A stretch of DNA of 38,139 nucleotides from Bacteroidales bacterium. Lineage in GTDB: Bacteria > Bacteroidota > Bacteroidia > Bacteroidales > UBA932. The stretch is from positions 1-38,139 of the forward strand of contig JAGCWD010000008.1 in NCBI GenBank assembly GCA_017962025.1. The letters run 5' to 3'. Under the pieces are notes generated by a model, which worked only from the letters and a program-made list of their open reading frames with translations, was not told the origin of the DNA and made no database searches. The position numbers and the translations under genes are program-made. This document shows, piece after piece, positions 16,261 to 24,705 of this stretch (position 1 is its first letter; each line of letters opens with the position of its first letter).

Positions 16261-17361
16261 TTACATCGGAAAATAGTCAGGGCTCTGGAATATGGACACT
16301 ATTCCGGAACCTTTTTCGTCAATGTGACCGACTATCCTGCGGGCCAGGATAGGTCTGCGGTCATAGTAGTCCGGATCGTTCCTGTCGAGCGAACTTATCC
16401 GAACGACATGCGAGGAATGAATGAACCGGCCATCCCCAAGATATATTCCAACGTGTGTGGCTTTGGCAGGAGCTTCTTCTGTGGCCTCCCTGCCCCAGAA
16501 AACCAAATCCCCGGGCTGGAGGGAACCCCAGTCTGTCTTACCTTCACTATCGAAAATGCGGAGATCTTCCCCTACCCTTCCCTGCTGGGAAGCGTTGCGG
16601 GGAAGAAGTATCCCGTTGGCAAAAAACACGCTCCTCGCCAAACCACTGCAATCCGTGTTCTTTATCGATGTACCACCCCACATGTAAGGAACTCCGAGGA
16701 ACCTCAGCGAAGTCTCCACGAGATCTTCCTGAATGCCTCTCGTATCGCCCTGCCGTGCCTTCCTGTCCTTTGCCCACTTGTAAAAAACGTCAACATCCTT
16801 GGCGGGAACGTAACCGGTCTTTCCGGACGGGAGGACCACTCCCACGAATTTCTTTGTCAGGACTGCACGGCCTTCATCATAGCCTTTCAAGTGCCCGCGG
16901 GTGTGGGTGATGGTTTTGTACATAATCCTGACTATATCGCCAAGGACAAGTTCCGAGACCACCCTGGATTTAGTTGACGGCTCTTCAAACACATGGGAGA
17001 TCCCACTGACACAGATGTATTTAGGAGCCTCGAGGTAGTCCTCGATCTCCTTCTCCGTCATCTCTACAAGACCCATGTCGGTAACCCAGGCAGTATAAGG
17101 ATCAGGTGACTTTATCTTGACCCATGATCCTTCCTTTTCGAGGACCTCCACTACAGTTCCCATCAACGCCTGGTCTCCCAGTTCAGCGGCAAAATCAGGG
17201 GCCTCCCTCATGAAATTCGCCGAGAATTCCACTACGGCCATCTTTGGAGGAGCTGCCTGAAGCTCCTTGTCAGTCATGGTCAATTTTGTCTGGCCTGTCA
17301 ACGGAAAACAAGAGATGGCAAGAAGGGCAGAACAAAAGATATGTGAGAAGAATCTTTTCAT
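16261..17361 (-). CDS. NlpC/P60-family (C40) cell-wall peptidase with SH3-like domains
   Basis: Product of 366 aa from the second in-frame ATG (MKRFFSHIFCSALLAIS). An ATG 12 nt upstream (17373) is the alternative; I prefer 17361 because the other lies almost on the predicted transcription start. After the signal peptide there are two bacterial SH3-like segments (about residues 40-105 and 115-190). The C-terminal NlpC/P60 papain-like domain has catalytic Cys238 in NTDCSG, His303 in ATHVGIYLG and a further His315 in RFIHSS. Such enzymes cut gamma-D-glutamyl-diamino acid bonds in peptidoglycan peptides, in turnover or recycling. It is divergent from the radical SAM gene and runs towards guaB with an 88-base gap and no visible terminator. 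Confidence 0.92.
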   Translation of the reverse strand: MKRFFSHIFCSALLAISCFPLTGQTKLTMTDKELQAAPPKMAVVEFSANFMREAPDFAAELGDQALMGTVVEVLEKEGSWVKIKSPDPYTAWVTDMGLVEMTEKEIEDYLEAPKYICVSGISHVFEEPSTKSRVVSELVLGDIVRIMYKTITHTRGHLKGYDEGRAVLTKKFVGVVLPSGKTGYVPAKDVDVFYKWAKDRKARQGDTRGIQEDLVETSLRFLGVPYMWGGTSIKNTDCSGLARSVFFANGILLPRNASQQGRVGEDLRIFDSEGKTDWGSLQPGDLVFWGREATEEAPAKATHVGIYLGDGRFIHSSHVVRISSLDRNDPDYYDRRPILARRIVGHIDEKGSGIVSIFQSPDYFPM

Positions 17362-17382
17362 GTGACGGTTCATTTCTGCTTG

Positions 17383-17390
17383 CTAAGATA
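17383..17390 (-). promoter_or_regulatory. Possible -7 box for the NlpC/P60 gene
   Basis: Minus-strand TATCTTAG differs from TAnnTTTG at one position and lies 21 nt before the chosen ATG. No -33 match is visible at normal spacing, so this is tentative. Confidence 0.35.
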
Positions 17391-17423
17391 GTGATTTTGA
17401 CGATTAGTGTCGATTATTTCTCG

Positions 17424-17455
17424 TATCTTTATAGTCGCTACTGATTATCAGGAGG
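17424..17455 (+). promoter_or_regulatory. Possible -7 box and a rare Shine-Dalgarno for the radical SAM gene
   Basis: TATCTTTA at 17424-17431 is a near match to TAnnTTTG, with TTTTG at 17395-17399 at a longer than usual distance. AGGAGG at 17450-17455 lies 2 nt before the ATG at 17458. Strong Shine-Dalgarno sequences are unusual in this phylum and I saw no other this strong in the window. It decides the start over the earlier in-frame ATG at 17407. Confidence 0.45.
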
Positions 17456-17457
17456 AC

Positions 17458-18402
17458 ATGTTCAATTTCCCGGAAGGCAAGAGATACAATACTGCTGCCG
17501 GTCGCTACAGGAAGATCTATGGGGAGCGGCTTCAGAAACTTGTCCTGGACGCAGGGTTCAGTTGTCCCAACAGGGACGGAACCCTGGGTACCGGAGGCTG
17601 CACCTACTGCGACAACGCCGCCTTCCACCCCGGCTACAGCACCCCCGGGAAAACCCTGTTCCAGCAGATTGACGAAGGAATATGGTTCCATCACCGCCGC
17701 TACCCCAAAGTAAGGCACTATCTTGCCTATTTCCAGGCATATTCAAACACCTATGGTCCGCTTGAACGGCTGAAGGGTCTTTACGAAGAGGCCCTTTCCC
17801 ATCCTTCGGTCGTCGGTCTGGTCATCGGCACACGCCCCGACTGTATAGATGAAGTTAAGCTGGACTACCTGTCATATCTCGCAGAAAAGAAGGTGGTGGT
17901 CCTGGAATATGGAATTGAGTCTTGTTATGATGCCACACTCTTGAGGATAAATCGCGGGCACGATTTCGAATGTGCAAGAAGGACTGTCGAAATGACTGCT
18001 GAACGAGGGATTGATGTCGGTGCACATTTCATCCTGGGACTGCCCGGAGAGACAAAGGAAATGCTCCTGGATCAGTGTGCAACGATTTCCTCCCTTCCAT
18101 TGACCTCCGTCAAGTTCCATCAGCTACAGATTGTCAAGGGGACCAGGATGGAGGCTGAATATGCTTCCAATCCAGATGAATTCCTGCGTCTCAGTCTCGA
18201 TGACTACATCGATTTCATGGTGGACATCCTGGAAAGGCTGAGGCCAAACCTTTACATCGAGAGAATCGCCGGAGAAGTTCCTCCGCGCTTTGTAAGGGAG
18301 ACCCCGTGGGGACTGATCCGGAATGACGGAATCCTGAAACTGCTCGACAAACGGCTCGAAGAAAGAGACACTTACCAAGGTATAAAATACATCAATCCAT
18401 GA
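17458..18402 (+). CDS. Radical SAM protein of the TIGR01212/YhcC type
   Basis: Product of 314 aa from the ATG behind AGGAGG. An N-terminal cysteine cluster CPNRDGTLGTGGCTYC (C-x11-C-x2-C) fits the TIGR01212 family, whose Fe-S cluster spacing differs from the classical CxxxCxxC. Further family landmarks: YFQAYSNTYGP, LVIGTRPDC, LEYGIESCYD, HFILGLPGE, and a conserved end (PWGLIRNDGI). The reaction has not been settled to my knowledge; a role in RNA or cofactor modification is often assumed. The stop overlaps the start of the GH29 fucosidase by ATGA, so the two are translated together, an unexpected pairing. An earlier ATG at 17407 would add 17 residues and place the start before the -7 box, so I rejected it. 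Confidence 0.9.
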   Translation: MFNFPEGKRYNTAAGRYRKIYGERLQKLVLDAGFSCPNRDGTLGTGGCTYCDNAAFHPGYSTPGKTLFQQIDEGIWFHHRRYPKVRHYLAYFQAYSNTYGPLERLKGLYEEALSHPSVVGLVIGTRPDCIDEVKLDYLSYLAEKKVVVLEYGIESCYDATLLRINRGHDFECARRTVEMTAERGIDVGAHFILGLPGETKEMLLDQCATISSLPLTSVKFHQLQIVKGTRMEAEYASNPDEFLRLSLDDYIDFMVDILERLRPNLYIERIAGEVPPRFVRETPWGLIRNDGILKLLDKRLEERDTYQGIKYINP

Positions 18403-20141
18403 AATACTTATCAGCCATCCTGCTTTCGGCATCACTGATGCTTGCCTCATGCAATTCGACAGTCCCTCCCCAGAAAGAGGACACCAGATCTCCGCAACAG
18501 ATCTTGTTTGAAGATGGGAATTACGCCATGTTCATCCATTTCGGCCTTTACTCCAAGCTGGAAGGAGTCTGGAAAGACAAGATCTATTACGGGAATGCCG
18601 AGTGGATCATGAACCGTTCCCAGGCAGCAATCCCTGTGGAAGGATACATGGCCGAAGCGGCCTCCTTCAATCCCTCGGCCTTTGATGCCGATGCAATTGT
18701 GCAACTGGCCAAGGATGCTGGAATGAAATACATAATCATAACGGCAAAACACCACGAAGGGTTTGCAATGTTCGACACTGCAGCCAGCGATTTCGACATC
18801 GTCGATGCGACCCCTCTTAAACGGGACCTGATGGCAGAACTCGCAGAAGCATGTCACAGGGAAGGTCTGGGAATAGGTTTCTATTATTCCCAGTTCCAAG
18901 ACTGGACGGCTCCCGGTGGAGGCAACGGACCTGCTACGGATCCAACCGGACGTCCTGTTTCATTTGACGAGTATTTCAGGACCAAGTGTGTACCTCAAGT
19001 GGAAGAACTGACCACGAAATACGGAGAAATAGAGCTGATCTGGTTTGACACCCCAGGATGGATGCAGCAAAGTTACTCCCAGGAACTCGTGGACATAGTC
19101 CGGAAGAACCAGCCCAATGCCCTTGTCTCCAGCAGGGTCGGTAACGGTCTTGGAGATTACGAGACACTTGGTGACATGGAAGTTCCCGTAGCCAACCATG
19201 ACGGCCGTTGGGAAGGCATCGATGTCACCCAGGTAGGATGGGGCTTCTCAAAGTATGACAATGAATGGAAAACTCCTGATTTCATAGTCCGCACCCTTGT
19301 ATCCACCATTGCAAGAGGCGGAACATGGATGCTTAACGTCGGCCCCGATTCTTCCGGCCGGATAGCAGAGATGGCCGCAGCTGCGCTGAGGAAATCCGGA
19401 GAATGGGTACACCGTCACCCGGATGCAGTCTATGGGGCCGGACCATCCCCATGGGGATATGCCCTTCCCTGGGGTGATGCCGTAGTCCAAGGAGACAAGA
19501 TCGAGTTGGTAGTCTTTGATTGGCCTGATGACGGTCGCCTATGGGTCCCTGGGCTTAAAACCACCGTCAAATCGGCCAGGCTGAATGGAGAGAAAAAACT
19601 GAAATTCAATTCGAGGGACGGCTGGTTATGCATCGAGGTTCCAGCTGCCAGACCGGAGCCATTTGCTTCCGTGATAGAGCTTGACCTGAATGGTGCAATC
19701 GATGTCGACGGTACTCTGGCAGTTGATCCTTCTACGACGACCTTAGTCCCGGTTGAATTCGCCTCTGCAGAAGGATGCTCAGTCAAGAAATCCGGTTGGA
19801 TGGAGAAATTCGGGGAATGGAAGACCCGTAACGTCGCCCTGGACTTCAACGAAGGTGCCACCCTTACCTGGACTATGGATTTCAAGGAACCAGGAGTGTA
19901 TAATATCGACCTCGAATACCTTGGTGCAGAAAACGACGATTGGGTTGAATGGCACATGTCGGTGGACGGGAAGGAAGCCCTTATAGACCAGCACGGGGCC
20001 ACGGTAGCATATGCCTGGTACCCTTTGGGATGGGTTTCCGTGGATTCCCCAGGAATCCATTCTTTCACGCTGACTCCGGCAAAAGGGGACATACCTTCAG
20101 CCAGAGTCGCTGCTATGCGTATAACTCCTGTAAACCTTTAG
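18399..20141 (+). CDS. GH29 alpha-L-fucosidase, lipoprotein
   Basis: Product of 580 aa with lipoprotein signal MKYLSAILLSASLMLASC. The GH29 catalytic barrel follows: MFIHFGLYS, the YIIITAKHHEGFAMFD block, GIGFYYSQFQDW, and ELIWFDTPGW with the predicted nucleophile Asp. Then come the TLVSTIARGGTWMLNVGPDSSGRI block and a beta-sandwich. The last about 130 residues form a galactose-binding-like module (ATLTWTMDFKEPGVYNIDLEYLG). The enzyme removes alpha-linked fucose from host or dietary glycans outside the cytoplasm. It overlaps the radical SAM gene by 4 nt and ends 12 nt from the convergent dacB stop, with no terminator visible between. No other fucose gene is in the window, so its metabolic partners lie elsewhere. 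Confidence 0.94.
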   Translation: MKYLSAILLSASLMLASCNSTVPPQKEDTRSPQQILFEDGNYAMFIHFGLYSKLEGVWKDKIYYGNAEWIMNRSQAAIPVEGYMAEAASFNPSAFDADAIVQLAKDAGMKYIIITAKHHEGFAMFDTAASDFDIVDATPLKRDLMAELAEACHREGLGIGFYYSQFQDWTAPGGGNGPATDPTGRPVSFDEYFRTKCVPQVEELTTKYGEIELIWFDTPGWMQQSYSQELVDIVRKNQPNALVSSRVGNGLGDYETLGDMEVPVANHDGRWEGIDVTQVGWGFSKYDNEWKTPDFIVRTLVSTIARGGTWMLNVGPDSSGRIAEMAAAALRKSGEWVHRHPDAVYGAGPSPWGYALPWGDAVVQGDKIELVVFDWPDDGRLWVPGLKTTVKSARLNGEKKLKFNSRDGWLCIEVPAARPEPFASVIELDLNGAIDVDGTLAVDPSTTTLVPVEFASAEGCSVKKSGWMEKFGEWKTRNVALDFNEGATLTWTMDFKEPGVYNIDLEYLGAENDDWVEWHMSVDGKEALIDQHGATVAYAWYPLGWVSVDSPGIHSFTLTPAKGDIPSARVAAMRITPVNL

Positions 20142-20153
20142 TACTTCTGCCGA

Positions 20154-21692
20154 TCAATTATCAGCAGCCAGAAGAACGATGATCCTGTCGATTATCGGAT
20201 CAACTCTGGACACCGGTACAATGACATTATTCACCATTATCGAGAAAATAATGGCATCCGACTTGGATCCTACCGAAGGCTCTATGTAGCCGCTGAAACA
20301 GCGGACTCCACCCATAGACCCGCTCTTCAGATGCACCCTTGACTTCAGAGAAGCATTCTCGCCGTTAAGCCTGGACTCATAGTGCCGCCCTCCGGGCTGT
20401 CCGAGAGTCTCGATATAATCACCGAAAACGGGACTGTCCATCATAGCCGAAAGGAAACGTACGAAATACTCCGGAGACACATAGTTGAACCTGGAAAGGC
20501 CGCTGCCATCGTCGATCTTAACCCCGGAAGGATTGGCGCCAATCTTCTTGAGGACCTCATTAACAGCCACACTGCATGAATCCGGTGAAGCAGAATGATG
20601 GAGCCTGCGACCCAGGATCCTGAACATGGTCTCGGCGTAGAAATTGTCGCTCTCGAGAAGGGTCTCCCTGGCTATCTTCTTCAAGGTCGGTGAATATGTA
20701 GTCCCTATCATCTTCAGGTCATCAACCTTTGTTGCATACGGCCCGGGGTCCATAATTGACAGATTCGACCTGATCCGCCCCTGCCGGACGTCCGCAACTC
20801 CGCGGGTCACCTCAATTCCCTTCGTGATAAGATATTCCTTGAAAAAATAGGCGCATGTGTAGGCCCCGAACTTGTTGGAGAACTCCTCGGTCTTCGGCTT
20901 GCGGTCTATGGCGAATGAGCCTCGCACTTCGGCAAAGGGTTGGAATTCAGAGGTGAACATGTAGAGCTGGTCGCCAGTCCCTGCCTTCCCCGTCTTGCCA
21001 TAGAATCCGTATTTCATCCATGGAAGAGTAGGATATGAGACCATGTAGGTCACCGGGGAGCCTACTGTGGGACCGGCCGAAACCCTCATGTCTATTGCAT
21101 TCTCATAGAAACATAGCCCATCACCTCCTGTACCATAGGCTGTGCCAATGTCCTGATAGGACCAAGTGTCCCTGTCGATCGGACCGTCAAAATAGCGTCC
21201 GTCACCGATGACCATCCCATTAATCTTCTTGATCCCGGCCTTATCGAGGAACCCCTTCCATTGTGAGAATAGCCTTTCCTTAGAAAGGGCGATGGAGTCC
21301 TTTGAGGCAATCGTCGGGTCTCCCCCGCCGACTATGTAGAGGTCCCCTTCAAGCACACCGTCCTTAACCGTCCCATTATAGCCAATCCTGGTAGAGAACT
21401 TGAAATCAGGTCCCAGCTGGTGCATTGCCGCTCCGACTGTGACAAGTTTCATAGTGGACGCAGGAATCTGTCTGGAGCCACAGTTCCAGGATGCGAGGGT
21501 GTCTCCATCCTTGGTCATGGCCAGTACTCCGAAAGAAGCATTCTTGAGTACATCGTTCCCTGAAGCGAGTTCTATGTATCTCTGAGCCTTGCTCTGGGAG
21601 GCCTGCTTCTTTGTTGCCGGCACCTGAGCGGAAACAGTGGCGATGGATAGGGCCGCTGCAGAAGCGACCAGGATCAATTTGAGGGTTCTCAT
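20154..21692 (-). CDS. dacB: D-alanyl-D-alanine carboxypeptidase/endopeptidase, PBP4 type
   Basis: Product of 512 aa from the ATG giving MRTLKLILVASAAALSIATVSAQ; the frame extends upstream into galE but that start lies beyond the promoter. Class C penicillin-binding protein motifs: SxxK as STMK with nucleophile S79, SDN in LESDNFYAE, and the third box KSGSMGG in place of KTG. The insertion between SxxK and SxN typical of PBP4 is present. The enzyme cuts D-Ala-D-Ala tails and cross-bridges of peptidoglycan in the periplasm. Its ATG lies 5 nt after a perfect -7 box, so its mRNA is probably leaderless. Divergent from galE with 49 bases between the starts. Confidence 0.94.
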   Translation of the reverse strand: MRTLKLILVASAAALSIATVSAQVPATKKQASQSKAQRYIELASGNDVLKNASFGVLAMTKDGDTLASWNCGSRQIPASTMKLVTVGAAMHQLGPDFKFSTRIGYNGTVKDGVLEGDLYIVGGGDPTIASKDSIALSKERLFSQWKGFLDKAGIKKINGMVIGDGRYFDGPIDRDTWSYQDIGTAYGTGGDGLCFYENAIDMRVSAGPTVGSPVTYMVSYPTLPWMKYGFYGKTGKAGTGDQLYMFTSEFQPFAEVRGSFAIDRKPKTEEFSNKFGAYTCAYFFKEYLITKGIEVTRGVADVRQGRIRSNLSIMDPGPYATKVDDLKMIGTTYSPTLKKIARETLLESDNFYAETMFRILGRRLHHSASPDSCSVAVNEVLKKIGANPSGVKIDDGSGLSRFNYVSPEYFVRFLSAMMDSPVFGDYIETLGQPGGRHYESRLNGENASLKSRVHLKSGSMGGVRCFSGYIEPSVGSKSDAIIFSIMVNNVIVPVSRVDPIIDRIIVLLAADN

Positions 21693-21697
21693 ATTCA

Positions 21698-21705
21698 CAA
21701 ATTTA
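21698..21705 (-). promoter_or_regulatory. dacB -7 box, predicted leaderless transcript
   Basis: Minus-strand TAAATTTG is a perfect TAnnTTTG box followed by TGAAT and the ATG. TTTC lies 18 bp upstream as a poor -33. With the usual start point a few bases past the box, transcription would begin at or beside the A of ATG. Confidence 0.6.
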
Positions 21706-21716
21706 GCAAAAAACAC

Positions 21717-21724
21717 TAACTTTG
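21717..21724 (+). promoter_or_regulatory. galE -7 box
   Basis: TAACTTTG is a perfect TAnnTTTG box, 17 nt before the galE ATG. Only 11 bp separate it from the oppositely directed dacB box, so each promoter's -33 region covers the other's -7 and the two polymerases should exclude each other. Confidence 0.6.
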
Positions 21725-21741
21725 AAATTCGATAATAACCG

Positions 21742-22770
21742 ATGAATATGAAAAAGTGCGTTCTCGTGTCCGGCGGAGCCGGATTCATAGGCAGCCATGT
21801 TACGGTGGAACTGATTGAAGCAGGCTATGATGTAATTGTGACTGACAACATGTCCAATTGCGACATGACCTGTTTCGAAGGAGTCAAGAAGATAACCGGC
21901 CGCGAAGACATCCCCTTCATAAAGATGGATTTCTGCGACCCCGTGGCGACCGAACTCCTCTTCACTACCCACCAGATTGACGCCGTGATCCATTTTGCCG
22001 GCTTCAAGGCTGTCGGAGAATCGGTTGCCGAGCCGTTGAAGTACTATAAGAACAATCTGGAATCCTTCATCAACGTTATCGAAAGCGCGAAGGCCCATGG
22101 CTGCGGAAATATCCTGTTCTCATCCTCCGCTACAGTCTATGGTGAACCTGATAAGCTTCCTGTCACTGAGGAATCTCCCAGGCAGCCGGCCACCTCGCCT
22201 TATGGCAACACCAAACAGATGTGCGAGGACATCCTTAGGGACAGCGTGAAAGCTTATCCTGTCCTGAAGGGAATAGCCCTTCGCTATTTCAATCCCATCG
22301 GAGCCCATCCTTCAGCCCTTATCGGCGAACTTCCCCGTGGAGTTCCCAATAACCTGGTACCCTTCATCACCCAGACCGCAATCGGGAAGAGGGAATGCCT
22401 GTCTGTTTTCGGTGATGACTACCCCACACAGGACGGCACTTGTGAGAGGGATTTCATTGATATAGTGGATCTTGCCAAGGCCCATGTATTTGCAGTACGG
22501 AGGATGCTTGACGGCAAGATGAAAAAGGAATATGAGATCTTCAACATCGGCACTGGCAAGCCTCTGTCAGTAATGCAGCTGATTAAAGGGTTTGAAAAGG
22601 CTAATGGGCTGAAACTCAATTATAAAATAGCACCTCGCCGACCCGGAGACGTTACCGCCATCTGGGCGGATCCGACCCTTGCCAACGAGGAACTCGGGTG
22701 GAAGGCCGAACGCGACATCGAGGACACCCTTGCTGCCGCCTGGGCCTGGGAAAAGCATATCGCGGAATAA
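21742..22770 (+). CDS. galE: UDP-glucose 4-epimerase
   Basis: Product of 342 aa (a second ATG two codons later is equally possible). Short-chain dehydrogenase fold: NAD-binding SGGAGFIGSH at residues 10-19, the catalytic serine region LFSSSATVYG, and YxxxK with Y154 and K158. Family landmarks ALRYFNPIGAHPSALIGE and RPGDVTAIWAD are present. It interconverts UDP-glucose and UDP-galactose in the cytoplasm, feeding surface polysaccharide and galactose metabolism. It shares a bidirectional promoter region with dacB. Its TAA stop is directly abutted by the stop of the convergent asd gene with no base between. Confidence 0.96.
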   Translation: MNMKKCVLVSGGAGFIGSHVTVELIEAGYDVIVTDNMSNCDMTCFEGVKKITGREDIPFIKMDFCDPVATELLFTTHQIDAVIHFAGFKAVGESVAEPLKYYKNNLESFINVIESAKAHGCGNILFSSSATVYGEPDKLPVTEESPRQPATSPYGNTKQMCEDILRDSVKAYPVLKGIALRYFNPIGAHPSALIGELPRGVPNNLVPFITQTAIGKRECLSVFGDDYPTQDGTCERDFIDIVDLAKAHVFAVRRMLDGKMKKEYEIFNIGTGKPLSVMQLIKGFEKANGLKLNYKIAPRRPGDVTAIWADPTLANEELGWKAERDIEDTLAAAWAWEKHIAE

Positions 22771-23769
22771 CTAAATCCAGCCTTTCTTAAGAAGCACTTC
22801 TGCAATCTGGACTGCATTGGTGGCAGCACCCTTGCGGATGTTGTCGCTTACACACCAGAAATTGAGTCCGTACTTCACTGAAGGATCCCTGCGGAGACGT
22901 CCCACGAAGACATCGTCCTTGCCTAATGAATAGAGTGGCATCGGATAGACGAACTCATCCGGATTGTCCTGAATAGTGACGCCCTCTGTCCTCGACCAGA
23001 TCTCACGGACCTCCTCCAGGGTGAAATCTTTCTCGAACTCAAGGTTGATCGCCTCTGAATGGCCTCCAAGGACCGGTACGCGGGCAGTTGTCGGGCTGAC
23101 TCCGATCGAATCATCCCTCAGAATCTTATGGGTTTCGTTCACCATCTTCATCTCTTCCTTAGTGTAGCCGTTCTCAAGGAAATCATCGATATGTGGAATG
23201 ACATTCTGGTCGATGGGATAATGATAGAATGCGGGATATTCACCCCACTTTCCTCCTTCCCTCTCGGTCTGCATCTGGTTCATGGCAGGGGTGCCGGAAC
23301 CGGTAACGCTCTGATAGGTGGAGACTACAATCCTCTTGATGGTGTACTTCTCATGCAGCGGAGCAAGAGGAAGAAGCATCTGGATTGTGGAACAGTTAGG
23401 GTTGGCGATAATATAATCATCCTTATCAAGGACATCGGCATTGATCTCCGGGACTACCAGTTTCTTTGTGGGATCCATCCTCCAGCATGAGGAATTGTCC
23501 ACGACACGGCACCCGACTGCAGCAAACTTGGGGGCAAATTCCTTGGAAATGTCGGCACCAGCCGAGAATAATGCAAGATCGGGCTTCATGGTAATAGCCT
23601 CATCGGCAGTTACCACAGAGTACTCTTTCCCACGGAATGAGACCTTCTTGCCGGCGGACCTGCCGGACGCAACCGGAATAAACTCATCCACCGGGAAATT
23701 CCTCTCTTCGAGAACTTCGACCATCCTGGTACCTACCAGACCGGTCACACCAACTACTGCTACTTTCAT
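22771..23769 (-). CDS. asd: Aspartate-semialdehyde dehydrogenase
   Basis: Product of 332 aa, the normal length. N-terminal NADP-binding motif VGVTGLVGTRMVEVLEER, the active-site IANPNCSTIQM with Cys126, the GSGTPAMNQM region, and the PVLGGHSEAINLEFE block that carries the catalytic His. It reduces aspartyl phosphate to aspartate semialdehyde for lysine/diaminopimelate, threonine and methionine synthesis. No perfect promoter is visible. A near -7 box (TTGATTTG, 23806-23799) overlaps the T-tract of the upstream terminator and would give a leader of about 22 nt. The stop codon touches that of galE. Confidence 0.97.
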   Translation of the reverse strand: MKVAVVGVTGLVGTRMVEVLEERNFPVDEFIPVASGRSAGKKVSFRGKEYSVVTADEAITMKPDLALFSAGADISKEFAPKFAAVGCRVVDNSSCWRMDPTKKLVVPEINADVLDKDDYIIANPNCSTIQMLLPLAPLHEKYTIKRIVVSTYQSVTGSGTPAMNQMQTEREGGKWGEYPAFYHYPIDQNVIPHIDDFLENGYTKEEMKMVNETHKILRDDSIGVSPTTARVPVLGGHSEAINLEFEKDFTLEEVREIWSRTEGVTIQDNPDEFVYPMPLYSLGKDDVFVGRLRRDPSVKYGLNFWCVSDNIRKGAATNAVQIAEVLLKKGWI

Positions 23770-23804
23770 TTTAGTTCGTTTTTATAATTAATAATTTACA
23801 AATC

Positions 23805-23831
23805 AAAAAAAGGAGGACCTTGAAGCCCTCC
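23805..23831 (-). terminator. Rho-independent terminator of the small 95-aa gene
   Basis: On the minus strand, GGAGG (23831-23827) pairs with CCTCC (23816-23812), the stem extending inward by a G-U and a C-G pair to a six-base loop, followed by seven Ts (23811-23805). It lies 30 nt past the stop codon and separates the small gene from asd. Confidence 0.85.
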
Positions 23832-23860
23832 CTAAGATAATGGTCCATCCAGGCGAGAGC

Positions 23861-24148
23861 TTATTCAGCCTTGCCTGCTTTCTTGACGATATCGCTGAGT
23901 TTGGCGTAAAGACCGTCAGTCTTCTCAAGCAGTTCCTTGCGGATGGAAGCATAATAAGCTCCCTTTGGACCTTCTGCCTTAATATTGACCTTGTCCTTGA
24001 GGTCATTGTATAGATTGACTGCCTCGTCGAGAAGACCTCCGAGGGCCTCGTCGTCTGCTTTGCTGTTGACCGAACTGAAAAGAGAGCAATCGTCGATGAA
24101 TGCGCCGATCACGTACTCAATGTCCTTTTTGATGTCACGAAGATTCAT
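23861..24148 (-). CDS. Small conserved hypothetical protein, helical, 95 aa
   Basis: Product of 95 aa from the ATG giving MNLRDIKKDIEYVIGAFIDDC; an upstream ATG at 24202 lies before the promoter and is rejected. The sequence is acidic and lysine-rich and predicted mostly helical, with no signal peptide, membrane segment or known catalytic motif. The opening resembles small cytoplasmic proteins common in Bacteroidales genomes, from memory, whose function I do not know. It has its own strong promoter and its own terminator, so it is a single-gene transcript, which argues for a real and possibly well-expressed protein. Neighbours (asd, an acyltransferase remnant) give no functional clue. Confidence 0.85.
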   Translation of the reverse strand: MNLRDIKKDIEYVIGAFIDDCSLFSSVNSKADDEALGGLLDEAVNLYNDLKDKVNIKAEGPKGAYYASIRKELLEKTDGLYAKLSDIVKKAGKAE

Positions 24149-24172
24149 TGTCTTTGAGTTTTTATTTCTGTG

Positions 24173-24202
24173 CAAAGATAGTGTTTTTTTGCAAAACATC
24201 AA
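24173..24202 (-). promoter_or_regulatory. Promoter of the 95-aa gene
   Basis: Minus-strand TTG at 24202-24200, a 19-bp spacer and a perfect TATCTTTG at 24180-24173, followed by a leader of about 18 nt. One of the best consensus matches in the window. Confidence 0.75.
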
Positions 24203-24243
24203 CTAACGGACAGTCTCCGGAGGGGCGGTCGGATTGACTGCCA

Positions 24244-24683
24244 TCATTTCATAAGGTATTTATCCGAGAGTCTCTTCCTCAGAGGCTTGTCGTAGTATTT
24301 GGAAAGAAGAACCGCAGATACGGTCACGATTATCACTATCGCCACCGGAGTGCACCAGGCGTAAGGACCGAAAGGATAAACTCCCTTTCGGAGCCAGCCG
24401 GATTGTACGCCGTCCCAGCTCATCCGCCCCTGGCAGATGAATACCACCAGACCAATCAGGGCCCCTATGATCACCATAGGATGCAGACGCACCAGCCTCC
24501 GCTTGAAGAACTCTCCCGTTCCCATCCGGCCCCATCTGTCGTCATAGCCATATCCTGGGCGCCGGTCCCATACATAATACCTTCGAAGCAGTGGAAGGTA
24601 AGAACCATCAAGGCGGCAACGCCCCTCAGGCCGTCCAGCAACTCATAGTGCCGTTTGGTGCCCATTACAGAGACGTGGCCCAT
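24244..24683 (-). pseudogene. Acyltransferase-3 family remnant with internal deletions and a frameshift
   Basis: The N-terminal piece (24683 to about 24570) encodes KRHYELLDGLRGVAALMVLTFHCFEG, the typical opening of acyltransferase-3 membrane enzymes. It then loses frame. In another frame, GYGYDDRWGRMGTGEFFKRR and LVRLHPMVIIGALIGLVVF continue the family pattern, so roughly 25-30 codons that normally join the two blocks are missing. After WDGVQ the sequence jumps to a last membrane helix (PVAIVIIVTVSAVLLSKYYD) and the family's C-terminal KPLRKRL. Intact members have about 350-400 residues; here about 147 codons remain, so some 200 from the middle are gone. It follows the tricorn-like gene by 22 nt in the same direction. 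It is inactive unless the deletions are an assembly artefact. Confidence 0.82.
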
Positions 24684-24705
24684 ATGCGATCGCCTACTAT
24701 TTGAA

